Assembly (NCBI RefSeq): GCF_030504645.1
Contig: NZ_JAUKWQ010000003.1
Span: 434,001-498,000, forward strand
Length of the DNA stretch: 64,000 nucleotides
Reading direction: 5' to 3'
Source of the DNA: Rhizobium oryzicola
GTDB taxonomy: Bacteria; Pseudomonadota; Alphaproteobacteria; Rhizobiales; Rhizobiaceae
The position numbers and the translations under genes were made by a program. Below are positions 1-8,741 of the stretch, piece by piece. Under the pieces are notes generated by a model. That model was not told the DNA's origin. It was given only the letters and a program-made list of their open reading frames with translations, and searched no databases. Every line of letters starts with the position of its first letter. Within the stretch, counting starts at the first letter, position 1.

Positions 1-478
1 TTTTCGTGGCGTGCCTCTGCTCGTCCAATTGCTGTTTATCTACAACCTCTTGCCCTTCATCGGGCTGAACGTGCCGAGCGTCGTCGCCGCCATCATCGGA
101 CTGACCCTCTGCACGGCCGCCTATCAGGCGGAAAACCTCCGCGGTGGTTTTGAGAGTGTGCCGCGCGGCCTGATCGAGGCTGCCGATATGGCAGGCTTTT
201 CCGTGCGCCAGATTTTCCTGCGCATCAAGGTGCCGATCGCGATGCGCCTGACGTTCCCGGCATTGGTGAATGAGGCGATCATGATCCTGAAGTCATCGTC
301 GCTGGTGTCTGTGGTCGGCATCGTGGAAGTGACGAAGATGGCGCAGGACCTAGCGTCCTCGACCTACCTGCCCATTGAACTCTTCTCATCTGCCGCCCTG
401 ATCTATCTCGTCATCTGCTGGAGCATCGCGCTGATCGGCCGTTACACCGAGCGCGCGCTGCCGGGAGGCGTGAAATGA
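1..478 (+). CDS. Amino-acid ABC transporter permease, 5' end missing
   Basis: Inner-membrane permease of a polar amino-acid uptake ABC transporter (HisM/GlnP type). The reading frame is open from the first bases of the window, and the residues FRGVPLLVQL match the family's usual FRGTPLLVQ stretch, so the gene begins upstream. The EAA loop for contact with the ATPase is visible around GLIEAADMAGFS. The stop codon overlaps the start of the next permease as ATGA, which indicates translational coupling. The substrate cannot be read from the sequence; the periplasmic binding protein gene presumably lies upstream, outside the window. Confidence 0.93.
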   Translation, partial: FRGVPLLVQLLFIYNLLPFIGLNVPSVVAAIIGLTLCTAAYQAENLRGGFESVPRGLIEAADMAGFSVRQIFLRIKVPIAMRLTFPALVNEAIMILKSSSLVSVVGIVEVTKMAQDLASSTYLPIELFSSAALIYLVICWSIALIGRYTERALPGGVK

Positions 479-1143
479 TCTTCGATCCGAACGTCATCCT
501 GAAGCACCTGCCCGAGATCATCCAGGGTACAGGCGTCACGCTCGCCCTCTGGATCGCAGGCATGGCATTTGGCATTGCTCTGGGCTTTTTGGTCGCAACC
601 ACACGGCGCTACGGCGGCAAGGCAACCAATGTCGTGCTGGCCATCCCTGTTGAAATCCTGCGCGGTACGCCCTTCCTGGTGCAGATCTTTCTGGTCTATT
701 ACGGCGGTCCATTTGCCGGCCTTTCCCTCGGCCCGATCCCTTGTGGGCTGATCTGCCTCACCGTCTATTCGGCTGCCTATTATTCGGAAGTGTTCCGCGC
801 CGGCTTTGCGGCTGTCCCGCATGGTCATGTGGAAGCAGCGGAATGCCTGGGGCTTTCGCGGGTCCAGATCATCCGTCGGATTCTCCTGCCCGAGATGGCG
901 CTGATCGTGCTGCCGCCTTCGGTGAACCTCGCCGTCATCCTTCTGAAGGAATCGGCCGTTCTTTCGATCATCACCGTGCCGGAACTCACCACGACCATCA
1001 GCGCCATCGGCTCTCAAGAATACGCCTTCCTGGAAGCGATTTTCCTGCTCGCCGTCATTTATTGGGCCATTGTCGAAGCATCCGCAAAGCTGGGCCGGAT
1101 CGCCGAGGCCCGTCTTTCCACCTTCAGGTTTTCTGCGCCATGA
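475..1143 (+). CDS. Amino-acid ABC transporter permease
   Basis: Second permease (222 aa) of the polar amino-acid importer, forming the heterodimeric membrane channel with the preceding gene. It has the family features FLVQIFLVYYGG near residues 68-79 and an EAA-type loop around HVEAAECLGLSRVQI. Hydrophobic segments fit about five membrane helices. It overlaps both neighbours by 4 bp (ATGA), so the two permeases and the ATPase are made from one message. Family assignment is firm; the transported compound is not known. The monooxygenase downstream suggests a thioether or amino-polycarboxylate type substrate rather than a standard amino acid (inference). Confidence 0.95.
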   Translation: MIFDPNVILKHLPEIIQGTGVTLALWIAGMAFGIALGFLVATTRRYGGKATNVVLAIPVEILRGTPFLVQIFLVYYGGPFAGLSLGPIPCGLICLTVYSAAYYSEVFRAGFAAVPHGHVEAAECLGLSRVQIIRRILLPEMALIVLPPSVNLAVILLKESAVLSIITVPELTTTISAIGSQEYAFLEAIFLLAVIYWAIVEASAKLGRIAEARLSTFRFSAP

Positions 1144-1931
1144 CCCTTCCCGCCATCAACGTCAAGAAACTGGTCAAACGCTTCGGTACGGCAACCGTGC
1201 TGCAGGATATCGACCTGGAAGTGCCTGAGGGAAAGGTATCCTGCCTGATTGGCCCATCCGGCTCGGGCAAGAGCACGCTGTTGCGTTGTATGGCCTTTCT
1301 GGAAGAATCCAGCGAGGGCATGATCACCGTCAATGGCGAGGCATTGGGTTTCTTCGAAAACGCGAGGGGCGAGCGCGAGCGGCTGCCGGCCGCCCAGATC
1401 CGCGCGGTGCGTTCGCAGATCGGCATGGTGTTCCAGCAGTTCAATCTGTGGCCGCATATGACGGCGCTTGGCAACGTGTCCGAAGCGCTGAAGACGGTAC
1501 ACAAGGTGCCGAAGACGGAAGCCGAAGACCGCGCTATGGCGCAATTGAAAAAGGTGGGCCTGGAAAACAGGGCAAACCACTATCCTTCGCAGCTTTCTGG
1601 CGGCCAGCAGCAGCGTGTCGCGATTGCGCGTGCACTCACTCTTTCCCCCAAGATCATGCTGTTCGATGAGCCGACGTCCGCACTCGACCCGGAGTTGACG
1701 GGTGAAGTGTTGAACGTCATGCGCGATCTGGCAGCCGAAGGCATGACCATGGTCGTCGTCAGCCACGAGATCGGCTTTGCGGCAACTGTCGGCAACCAGA
1801 TCAGTTTCCTCGATCAGGGCAGGCTGCTGTTTACCGGCGCGCCGGCAGATGTTTTTGCGAAGCCACGCCACCCCCGCCTTGAACAGTTCCTCGATACCTA
1901 TCTCGATCGAGGCGCATCCATGCTCGTCTGA
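1140..1931 (+). CDS. Amino-acid ABC transporter ATP-binding protein
   Basis: ATPase subunit (263 aa) of the same importer, GlnQ/HisP type. Walker A is GPSGSGKST near residues 39-47, the Q-loop lies at MVFQQFNLWPHMT, the signature is LSGGQQQR, Walker B is IMLFDEP, and the switch histidine is in VVSHE. The start at 1140 gives a normal N-terminus (MTLPAINVKKLVKRFG) and overlaps the upstream stop as ATGA. The frame is open upstream to 741, but that stretch is coding in another frame and was rejected as an extension. Acts at the cytoplasmic face of the inner membrane. Confidence 0.96.
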   Translation: MTLPAINVKKLVKRFGTATVLQDIDLEVPEGKVSCLIGPSGSGKSTLLRCMAFLEESSEGMITVNGEALGFFENARGERERLPAAQIRAVRSQIGMVFQQFNLWPHMTALGNVSEALKTVHKVPKTEAEDRAMAQLKKVGLENRANHYPSQLSGGQQQRVAIARALTLSPKIMLFDEPTSALDPELTGEVLNVMRDLAAEGMTMVVVSHEIGFAATVGNQISFLDQGRLLFTGAPADVFAKPRHPRLEQFLDTYLDRGASMLV

Positions 1932-1952
1932 TGGCGTGAGGAAGGAGGAGGC

Positions 1953-2708
1953 ATGGCCACGATGAATATTCGACCGGAAGTGTCCCTTTCTCTTCACCAG
2001 CGCATCCTGAAGGATATTGAGGACAACATCCTCACGGGTCGCTGGCCGCCCGGTTACAAGATTCCATCCGAACAGGCGCTCACCGAACAATATGCCTGCT
2101 CCCGCATGACGGTGAACAAGGTTGTGACGCAGCTGGCGCGGGCAGGACTCGTACTTCGGCGGCGCAAGACCGGCAGCATTGTGATGCCGCAGAACTCCCA
2201 GAGCGCGATCCTCGAAATCTACGACATCAGGCATGAGGTGGAAGCGCTCGGGCTCGATTACCATTTCGATATCCAGGATCGAACCGTGCGTTCGCCGACC
2301 AAAGCGGAGCAGGACGCGCTATCGCTCTCGTCGAGGCGTCGCCTGCTGCAACTCTCCTGCCTGCATTACGCCGGGGGCGAGCCCTTTTGCCTGGAAGAGC
2401 GGCTGATAAACCTGTCGGTGGTGCCGCAGGCAGAAAGTGAAAGCTTCCGGGAGCTTGCGCCCGGTCCGTGGCTGTTGCAGCACGTTCCCTGGAATGCGGC
2501 GGAACATCGTATTGCGGCGGAGGCGGCGGATGATGCCACTTCGAAGTATCTTTCGGTGCCTAAAGGCGCCCCGGTCCTGCTGGTGGAGCGCCAGACATGG
2601 CGCCTCGACGAAACCGTCACCCGCGTCCGCCTCACTTATCCCGGCGCGCAGCACGCTCTGACGGCGCGGTTTACGCCCACCCAATCCCTCAATCCCCTCG
2701 GCATGTAA
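1953..2708 (+). CDS. GntR-family (HutC-type) transcriptional regulator with UTRA domain
   Basis: DNA-binding regulator of 251 aa. The N-terminal winged helix-turn-helix (about residues 12-78) shows the GntR pattern: GYKIPSEQALTEQYACSRMTVNKV, split here by a usual LA-xx-L region. The C-terminal part fits a UTRA ligand-binding domain (GEPFCLEERLINL; PVLLVERQTW). The nearest well-known relative is HutC, the histidine-utilisation repressor, but no hut genes are present, so it most likely controls the surrounding transporter and monooxygenase genes. The gap of 21 bp to the ATPase and 24 bp to the monooxygenase supports one operon with autoregulation (inference). Confidence 0.88.
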   Translation: MATMNIRPEVSLSLHQRILKDIEDNILTGRWPPGYKIPSEQALTEQYACSRMTVNKVVTQLARAGLVLRRRKTGSIVMPQNSQSAILEIYDIRHEVEALGLDYHFDIQDRTVRSPTKAEQDALSLSSRRRLLQLSCLHYAGGEPFCLEERLINLSVVPQAESESFRELAPGPWLLQHVPWNAAEHRIAAEAADDATSKYLSVPKGAPVLLVERQTWRLDETVTRVRLTYPGAQHALTARFTPTQSLNPLGM

Positions 2709-2732
2709 TCCACCTGGAAAGGACAGAGCGCC

Positions 2733-4082
2733 ATGGCGCGGCAAGACAAACTCAAACTCGGAACTTTTGTCTATACATTTGGCTTCAACCCGGCAGCCTG
2801 GCGGCATCCGGCGGCCGATGTGAACGGCGCCAACAAGATCGATCACCTGCTGAACGTGGCAAAGATCTCCGAGGCGGCGAAATTCGACTTCATGTTCCTG
2901 GCGGATTCGCCGGCGGCTGCGATCGGCGATGCCGATGCATTGGCGCGCTCGCCCACCAAGATGAACCGCTTCGAGCCACTGTCTCTGATATCAGCGCTTT
3001 CGGTACTCACGGAAAAGCTCGGCTTCGTCGCCACCGCCTCCACCAGCTATTACGAGCCCTATAATATCGCGCGTATCTTCGCCTCCGTGGACCACCTCAG
3101 CGGCGGGCGTGCCTGCTGGAATGTCGTGACATCGGATCATGACGAAACCGGCTACAACTACAATTATGACGGGCTGCCACCGCATAGCTGGCGTTATGAA
3201 CGCGGCTCGGAATTTGTGGATGTCGTTTTCGGCCTGTGGGACAGTTTTGAGCCGGACGCGCTGATCCTCGACAAGGCCGCCGGGCTCTATCACGACAAGG
3301 ACAAGCTTCACCTCCTGAATCACAAGGGCAAGCATTTCCAGGTGCGCGGGCCGCTGAACATTGCCGCCTCGCCGCAAGGACGACCCATCATCGCCCAGGC
3401 CGGCGGTTCGGAAGCGGGCATGGAACTGGCCGCCCGCACGGCAGAGATCGTCTTCAGCCTCGCCTCCAACCTGGAGCGCAACAAGGCGTTTGCGGAAAAC
3501 GTAAAGGGCCGCATGGCGAAATACGGTCGCGCGACCAGCGATCTCAAGATGATGCCGGGCGTCGTCTTGAACGTCGGAGAAACGAAGGCAGAGGCTCAGG
3601 CGAAAGTCGATTTCCTGATCGACAACCTGCACCCCGATGTCGGTCGCTGGATGCTGGGCGAATTCCTGGAGACGGACCTTTCGGGCGCAGCGCTTGATGA
3701 ACCCTTCCCGATGGAGCGGCTTCCGGCCGAACCCAAGGGGTCAAAGGCTCTGTTCGAGGAGTTGACAGACTATATCAAGCAGGGCCACACGCTCGGCCAT
3801 CTCATCCGCCATTACGCGGAAAAGAGCACGGGCAATGGCATTACCGGCACGCCGACCGAAATTGCTGACTTCATGGAAGAATGGTTCGAGGCGGGCGCCG
3901 CCGACGGCTTCATCCTGATGTTCCCCACTCTTCCCGCCAGCCTTGAAGATTTCGTGCGGCTGGTGCTGCCGGAACTGCGGCGGCGTGGCTTATTCCGCGA
4001 GGAATATGAAGGCAAGACGCTGCGGGAAAACCTCGGCATTTCAATGCCTGTCAACAGGTATGCGGCGGCGCGCAAGGGCTGA
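2733..4082 (+). CDS. NtaA/SnaA/DszA-family FMN-dependent monooxygenase
   Basis: Two-component flavin monooxygenase of the bacterial luciferase-like (LLM) superfamily, 449 aa, the normal length for the nitrilotriacetate/dibenzothiophene-sulfone/pristinamycin monooxygenase group. Family features include GFNPAAWRHP near the N-terminus, ASTSYYEPYNIARIFASVDH, GRACWNVVTS and GRPIIAQAGGS. Such enzymes use FMNH2 from a separate reductase, which is not seen here. A good ribosome binding site (GGAAAGGA) precedes the ATG. In Bacillus a related enzyme (CmoJ/YtnJ) sits with an amino-acid ABC importer and breaks down S-modified N-acetylcysteines; the same gene partnership here makes a similar role plausible but unproven. 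Confidence 0.88.
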   Translation: MARQDKLKLGTFVYTFGFNPAAWRHPAADVNGANKIDHLLNVAKISEAAKFDFMFLADSPAAAIGDADALARSPTKMNRFEPLSLISALSVLTEKLGFVATASTSYYEPYNIARIFASVDHLSGGRACWNVVTSDHDETGYNYNYDGLPPHSWRYERGSEFVDVVFGLWDSFEPDALILDKAAGLYHDKDKLHLLNHKGKHFQVRGPLNIAASPQGRPIIAQAGGSEAGMELAARTAEIVFSLASNLERNKAFAENVKGRMAKYGRATSDLKMMPGVVLNVGETKAEAQAKVDFLIDNLHPDVGRWMLGEFLETDLSGAALDEPFPMERLPAEPKGSKALFEELTDYIKQGHTLGHLIRHYAEKSTGNGITGTPTEIADFMEEWFEAGAADGFILMFPTLPASLEDFVRLVLPELRRRGLFREEYEGKTLRENLGISMPVNRYAAARKG

Positions 4083-4121
4083 GGTTGAAAGCCCGTGCGA
4101 TCGGCCCGATCACATCTTCTA

Positions 4122-4203
4122 CGTCATCCTCGGGCTTGACCCGAGGATCCATGGCTTCAGTGGTCTACGGATGGTCGGGTCAAGCCCGACCATGACGCCG
4201 TGG
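4122..4203. repeat. Rhizobial palindromic intergenic repeat
   Basis: Two inverted-repeat modules lie in the 144-bp gap between the monooxygenase and ftsK-like genes. The first pairs CCTCGGGCTTGA with its complement (TGACCCGAGG), and the second pairs GGTCGGGTCAAG with a GCCCGACC arm. The first 32 bases are identical to a stretch at 54192-54223, so this belongs to a dispersed element family of the RIME type known from Rhizobium genomes. It lies between convergent genes and may also end transcription. Confidence 0.85.
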
Positions 4204-4226
4204 AGGTTTATCTAGTCCCAGGCCGA

Positions 4227-6893
4227 TCAACCTTCTTCCGGCATGGCTCCCGCTGGCCGGCCCGAAATGATCTCGCGCTTGCCCACATGGTTCGCCGGGC
4301 CAACTAGCCCTTCCTTCTCCATGCGTTCCACCAGCGAGGCGGCACGGTTATAGCCGATCGACAGACGCCGCTGGATATAGGAGGTCGAGCACTTACGGTC
4401 CTTCATGACGACCTTGACGGCCTTGTCATAGAGGTCGTCCGAGTCTTCGGCGCCCATGCCGGAACGGTCGAATACGGCGGCATCAACGGGTGCATCCTCT
4501 TCCTGCTCGTCTTCATCCTCGGTCACATTGCCGAGGTAATCCGGGCGGCCTTGCGCCTTCAGATGCGTGACGACATGCTCGACCTCGGCATCAGAGACGA
4601 AGGGACCATGCACGCGCATGATGCGTCCGCCGCCCGCCATATGCAGCATGTCGCCCTGACCAAGCAGATGTTCGGCACCCTGTTCGCCCAGAATCGTGCG
4701 GCTGTCGATCTTCGATGTGACCTGGAAGGAGATGCGGGTCGGGAAGTTCGCCTTGATCGTGCCGGTGATGACATCGACGGACGGACGCTGGGTCGCCATG
4801 ATCAGATGGATACCGGCGGCACGCGCCATCTGCGCCAGACGCTGGATGGCACCTTCGATTTCCTTGCCGGCAACCATCATCAGGTCAGCCATCTCGTCGA
4901 CCACGACCACGATGTAGGGCATCGGCGAGAGATCCAGTTCCTGATCCTCGTAGACGATCTCACCGGTGTTGCGGTCGAACCCAGTCTGGACGCTGACGGT
5001 GATCGTCTCACCCTTTTCGCGAGCCTGGGCAGCGCGGGCATTATATCCATCGATATTGCGCACGCCGAGGCGCGACATCTTGCGATAGCGGTCTTCCATC
5101 TCGCGAACAGCCCATTTCAGGGCCAGCACCGCCTTCTTCGGGTCGGTCACGACGGGCGTCAGCAGATGCGGGATGCCGTCATAGACGGAGAGCTCCAGCA
5201 TCTTGGGATCGATCATGATCAGGCGGCATTCTTCCGGGCGCAGCCGGTAGAGCAGCGACAGGATCATGGTGTTGATCGCAACCGACTTGCCCGAGCCGGT
5301 GGTGCCGGCCACCAGCAGATGCGGCATCTTGGCGAGTTCTGCGATAACAGGCTCGCCGCCAATCGTTTTGCCAAGGCAGAGCGGCAGGCGATGCTTGGTT
5401 TCCCAGTAATCCTCGCATTCGATGAGTTCTCGGAAGAACACCATTTCGCGAACGGCATTGGGCAGCTCGATGCCGATGACATTGCGACCGGGCACCACGG
5501 CAACACGCGCCGAAAGGGCCGACATGGAACGGGCGATATCATCGGCAAGACCGATAACGCGGGAGGATTTGACGCCCGGGGCGGGTTCGAATTCGTAAAG
5601 CGTCACGACCGGACCGGGACGCACGTCGATGATCTCACCCTTGACGCCGAAGTCTTCGAGAATGCTTTCGAGCAGCCCGGCGCTTTGTTGCAGGGCATCC
5701 GGCTGCACCGCTTCCGCCTGCTGGCCGAAGGGCTCCTGCAGCAGCGAGATCGGCGGGAATTCGTAGGCGTCATCGCTCTGGCGCGGGGTCAGTCCACCGG
5801 CAAGTCCCGGCAGGCCCTGCGGCTGACGGCGCGGAACCACATTGGCGACGCGAAGAGCTGGCTGTGCGGTCACCTCCGGGGCAACAGCCACGACCTCGGC
5901 CTGTGGAGCCGGGGCCTCGACGGCTGCGGGAAGAATGACTTCCGGTGCAGTGGCTTCCACCACAGCAACAGGCTGCGGAACGACTTGCGGCGCGGGCTGA
6001 ACCGGTGCCACGATCTGCACCGGCACAGGACGATGCAGGCGCATGCCGGGACGCACTTCGCGATAAAGCGCCGTCACGGAATTGACCGTAATGGTTGCCG
6101 TATCCGGTAGAGGCTGGCGGATGATTTCCGCCAGCCGGCGCTTCAGCATGACGGGAGCGGGTTCGGCAGCAGGCGTCACATAGTGTGCGTTGATGGCAGG
6201 AATAGCCGGCTCGGCGGACGCAGCCGGCAGATCGACCGGCCCATTTTCAAAGAAGGCAAAGTCGGAAAGCCAGATGTCGGCTGTGGGCTTCGTCTGGGCG
6301 GATGATGAATGCAATGACGCCTCCGGCGCGGCAGGTGTTTCAGTGACGGCGGGTTCGGATGGCGGGGCGGGTTCCGGCATTTTTGCGCCCGGCGGCACCA
6401 TGCGGGCGGCAAGATCCGGCCGCGCCCTTTTGACGATCAGCGCGCGCGGCGATGGTTCCGGCTTGGGCTTCGGCGCGACAGACGCGATGGGCGCCATGGC
6501 TGCCTGCTGCATGGCACTGGCCACGTCCTGAAGCACTTCGACCATCTTTTGCGAAGCATCCTGACCCGGGCGAAGCGCAGCTGGCTCCATGTCGACAGGC
6601 TCGACCAGACGGCCAGCGGCAGCGGGTACGCGCTCTTCCGGTGCGACCGGCGCGACATCGCGCCCCTTCTGGCGAGCAAGATTGTTTTCAGGCGTGCGGG
6701 TGAAGCGCACATTGGGCGCCAGATGGAATGCGGATTGCCAGACGGCCTGCTGCTCGGCCCTCACCTGCTGTGGGTCTGGTGCATGAAGCGGAGCCGGGTG
6801 ATCATTGCGCTGCGCGTGCGAAGTTCCATCTCGGGTCTGGCTGGTATCAGAGGTCTTATTGAAGTTGTTTCTATTGAAGTGCATGGGACCCAA
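4227..6893 (-). CDS. ftsK: FtsK/SpoIIIE-type DNA translocase without membrane segments
   Basis: DNA translocase motor of 888 aa. Residues about 1-400 are a proline-, alanine- and valine-rich linker with no hydrophobic stretch long enough for a membrane helix. The alpha/beta motor follows, with DFGVKGEI and [17 protein letters not shown], Walker A GTTGSGKS near residue 532, Walker [12 protein letters not shown] near 664, and [16 protein letters not shown]. The C-terminal winged-helix gamma domain (about 815-880) has [18 protein letters not shown], which reads KOPS-like chromosome signals in FtsK. Rhizobia often carry a second FtsK homologue; the canonical membrane-anchored division protein is probably elsewhere. 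The start could also be the ATG three codons downstream. Confidence 0.93.
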   Translation of the reverse strand: MGPMHFNRNNFNKTSDTSQTRDGTSHAQRNDHPAPLHAPDPQQVRAEQQAVWQSAFHLAPNVRFTRTPENNLARQKGRDVAPVAPEERVPAAAGRLVEPVDMEPAALRPGQDASQKMVEVLQDVASAMQQAAMAPIASVAPKPKPEPSPRALIVKRARPDLAARMVPPGAKMPEPAPPSEPAVTETPAAPEASLHSSSAQTKPTADIWLSDFAFFENGPVDLPAASAEPAIPAINAHYVTPAAEPAPVMLKRRLAEIIRQPLPDTATITVNSVTALYREVRPGMRLHRPVPVQIVAPVQPAPQVVPQPVAVVEATAPEVILPAAVEAPAPQAEVVAVAPEVTAQPALRVANVVPRRQPQGLPGLAGGLTPRQSDDAYEFPPISLLQEPFGQQAEAVQPDALQQSAGLLESILEDFGVKGEIIDVRPGPVVTLYEFEPAPGVKSSRVIGLADDIARSMSALSARVAVVPGRNVIGIELPNAVREMVFFRELIECEDYWETKHRLPLCLGKTIGGEPVIAELAKMPHLLVAGTTGSGKSVAINTMILSLLYRLRPEECRLIMIDPKMLELSVYDGIPHLLTPVVTDPKKAVLALKWAVREMEDRYRKMSRLGVRNIDGYNARAAQAREKGETITVSVQTGFDRNTGEIVYEDQELDLSPMPYIVVVVDEMADLMMVAGKEIEGAIQRLAQMARAAGIHLIMATQRPSVDVITGTIKANFPTRISFQVTSKIDSRTILGEQGAEHLLGQGDMLHMAGGGRIMRVHGPFVSDAEVEHVVTHLKAQGRPDYLGNVTEDEDEQEEDAPVDAAVFDRSGMGAEDSDDLYDKAVKVVMKDRKCSTSYIQRRLSIGYNRAASLVERMEKEGLVGPANHVGKREIISGRPAGAMPEEG

Positions 6894-7089
6894 CCGCGTA
6901 CAAAGATGGCAGTCCTCTGAAGTAGAAAATAAAGGTTAATGGCTCCTTTCCAACTGGCTCAAACCCCGTCTCAGACCCAGGATATTTTTAACGGCACTGC
7001 ACATGTGAAAATGCTTTAGGACTTTGATATATCATCTATATTCGCGGCTAAGGCTCGACAATCCGGCGCTTTCATCCCATCTCGGCACA
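6894..7089. other. Gene-free stretch upstream of the ftsK-like gene
   Basis: Short AT-richer spacer between the start of the ftsK-like gene and the end of the recX-like gene. It must hold the ftsK promoter. No hairpin, conserved box or small ORF stood out to me. Confidence 0.5.
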
Positions 7090-7641
7090 TCACCAGGGAA
7101 GAGACACCAGCAATTCCTCCGCCTCATCCCGCTCCATGCCCAGCACGCGCTTGCCGATCTCGAAGGAAAAACCCTGCCGGGCGAAGGCGGAAAGCTCCTT
7201 GGCCTTCTGCTTTTCATCAAGCTCAACCCTTCGAAAAGGGCCGAAGGCGCGCTTGCGCGCAAACACGATGGCAGCGGTCAGATCATCGGTTTCGGCCACG
7301 GCTTCCTGCACGATCTGCCGGTCCACCCCCTTCTGAACCAGTTTCTGGCTGATCGCCTTTTTCGACTTTCCGGCGCGCGAAGCGCTGCGGGTACGAATTT
7401 CGGCATAGGCGGTGTCGTCCAGCGCCTTCATGTCCTTTCCAAAAGCAATGGCCGCTTCGCTCAGGGCTTTCAGTTGATTGTCGGTAATGCCTTCGAATTT
7501 CTGCCGTGCCTTGCGGGCAATGGCATCGCCCAATTGCTTCTCCGTCATCATCTGCTTGGAAAGACGATAGGCCGCCGAATTGCGGACCCAGGACAGCATG
7601 CGCGATGTTGGCGGGGGATCGGTTTGGTCGGGCTGTGTCAT
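7090..7641 (-). CDS. recX: RecX-family regulatory protein
   Basis: Small helical protein (183 aa) of the RecX family, whose members bind RecA filaments and modulate recombination and SOS induction. It shows the expected repeated three-helix pattern with many charged residues, including LSKQMMTEKQLGDAI, KAISQKLVQKGVDRQIVQEAV and a C-terminal RQGFSFEIGKRVLG typical of the family's last repeat. An upstream in-frame ATG at 7734 would overlap the end of thiD, so the start MTQPDQTDPPP at 7641 was chosen. It lies 59 bp behind thiD on the same strand. recA itself is not in this window. Confidence 0.8.
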   Translation of the reverse strand: MTQPDQTDPPPTSRMLSWVRNSAAYRLSKQMMTEKQLGDAIARKARQKFEGITDNQLKALSEAAIAFGKDMKALDDTAYAEIRTRSASRAGKSKKAISQKLVQKGVDRQIVQEAVAETDDLTAAIVFARKRAFGPFRRVELDEKQKAKELSAFARQGFSFEIGKRVLGMERDEAEELLVSLPW

Positions 7642-7700
7642 TATTCGGTATCCGCGATTTGCCTTTGCAGCCTTCGCAGAAACCGGCTGGCCTGCCAACC

Positions 7701-8519
7701 CTACAAGGCGTTGCCCTGGGAAGCAGGCCACCATGCATGGAAGTGATGCACGGGACCGTGGCCCGATCCGACCTTCAGATGGCGGCCCGCCTCAAGACTG
7801 GCGTGAAGATAGGCCTTCGCCGCGCCGACCGCCTCTTCGAGCACAAGCCCTCTGGCGAGCCCGGCCGCAATCGCAGCCGCCAGTGTGCAGCCGGTGCCAT
7901 GATCGTTACGGGTATCGATTCTGAGCGAACTGAAGGGCCGCACACTGTCTTGTGTCAGCAGCAGGTCCACACTTTCCGCACCCTCTCCGTGACCGCCCTT
8001 CATCAGCACAGCCTTGGCGCCTAGCCCCAGTATGGCCCGACCCTGCTCCATCATCGCGGCCTCAGTGCGGCCAATCTCCTGGCCCGTCAACAAGGCTGCT
8101 TCCGGCAGGTTGGGCGTGACAATGGCAGCAAGCGGAATGAGTTTTTCCTTCAATGCCACAATTGCATCCTCGCGCAGCAAACGATCCCCTGATGTGGCGA
8201 CCATGACAGGATCGACAACCACAGGCCCCGCGAAACCAGAAAGCTTGCCAGCAATCGTCAGAATCGTTTCGCTACGCGAGACCATGCCAATCTTGATCGC
8301 GCCGACAGCAAGGTCGGAAAGGACGGCATCGATCTGCGCGGCGATTATGGTGGGAGAGATATCCTCGACCGCGCTGACGCCGCGTGTGTTCTGCGCGGTG
8401 ATGGCGGTAATGACGCTTGCCCCGTAGACGCCGAGCGCCGAAAAGCTCTTCAGATCCGCCTGGATCCCGGCCCCGCCGCCACTGTCGGAACCGGCAATTG
8501 TCAAAGCGATCGGTGTCAT
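7701..8519 (-). CDS. thiD: Hydroxymethylpyrimidine/phosphomethylpyrimidine kinase
   Basis: Ribokinase-fold kinase (272 aa) that phosphorylates 4-amino-5-hydroxymethyl-2-methylpyrimidine (HMP) and HMP-phosphate for thiamine synthesis. The N-terminal motif [15 protein letters not shown] (about residues 7-21) and the C-terminal anion-hole motif [13 protein letters not shown] are intact; TAQNTRGV is also typical. The start at 8519 ([10 protein letters not shown]) matches family N-termini; an ATG 12 codons upstream is less likely. A TPP riboswitch lies directly upstream, so expression should fall when thiamine pyrophosphate is plentiful. No other thiamine gene is adjacent, a common arrangement for salvage of HMP. 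Confidence 0.96.
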   Translation of the reverse strand: MTPIALTIAGSDSGGGAGIQADLKSFSALGVYGASVITAITAQNTRGVSAVEDISPTIIAAQIDAVLSDLAVGAIKIGMVSRSETILTIAGKLSGFAGPVVVDPVMVATSGDRLLREDAIVALKEKLIPLAAIVTPNLPEAALLTGQEIGRTEAAMMEQGRAILGLGAKAVLMKGGHGEGAESVDLLLTQDSVRPFSSLRIDTRNDHGTGCTLAAAIAAGLARGLVLEEAVGAAKAYLHASLEAGRHLKVGSGHGPVHHFHAWWPASQGNAL

Positions 8520-8593
8520 GTCGCGCATATCCTCGTTCAAGGATGATCCAGACATGGGGACGAGGAGATCCGGGCAAGTCCTGAACTTTCCGT

Positions 8594-8672
8594 TCCTACG
8601 CCGGCATGACCCGGATCAGGTTCAAGGGTCCGGCTCCACGCCATCTCAGCACCGTGCGGTGCTCCCCTCGGA
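8594..8672 (-). promoter_or_regulatory. TPP riboswitch (THI element) upstream of thiD
   Basis: Read on the minus strand the stretch starts CCGAGGGGAGC, continues with GTGCTGAGATGGC and GGACCCTTGAACCTGATC, and ends CCGGGTCATGCCGGCGTAGG. These are the conserved P2-P3 and P4-P5 blocks of the thiamine pyrophosphate riboswitch, including the CTGAGA and ACCCTTGAACCTGATC cores. It ends about 75 bases before the thiD start, a normal distance for control of translation start or of termination. Confidence 0.97.
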
Positions 8673-8741
8673 ATAAATGCAGACATCTTTCAATGCGCTG
8701 CCGCTGTCAACAGGATACATGCGCACGAGCGCCGGTGCCGG

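Noticed and set aside
741..1139. N-terminal extension of the amino-acid ATPase frame
   Set aside because: It overlaps the second permease in another frame, has no transporter-like sequence, and the ATGA overlap at 1140 gives a standard family start.
4551..6110. Long open frame antisense to the ftsK-like gene (519 codons)
   Set aside because: It has the biased composition of a GC-rich shadow frame (His, Asp and Arg excess) and no ribosome site, while the other strand encodes a clear FtsK motor.
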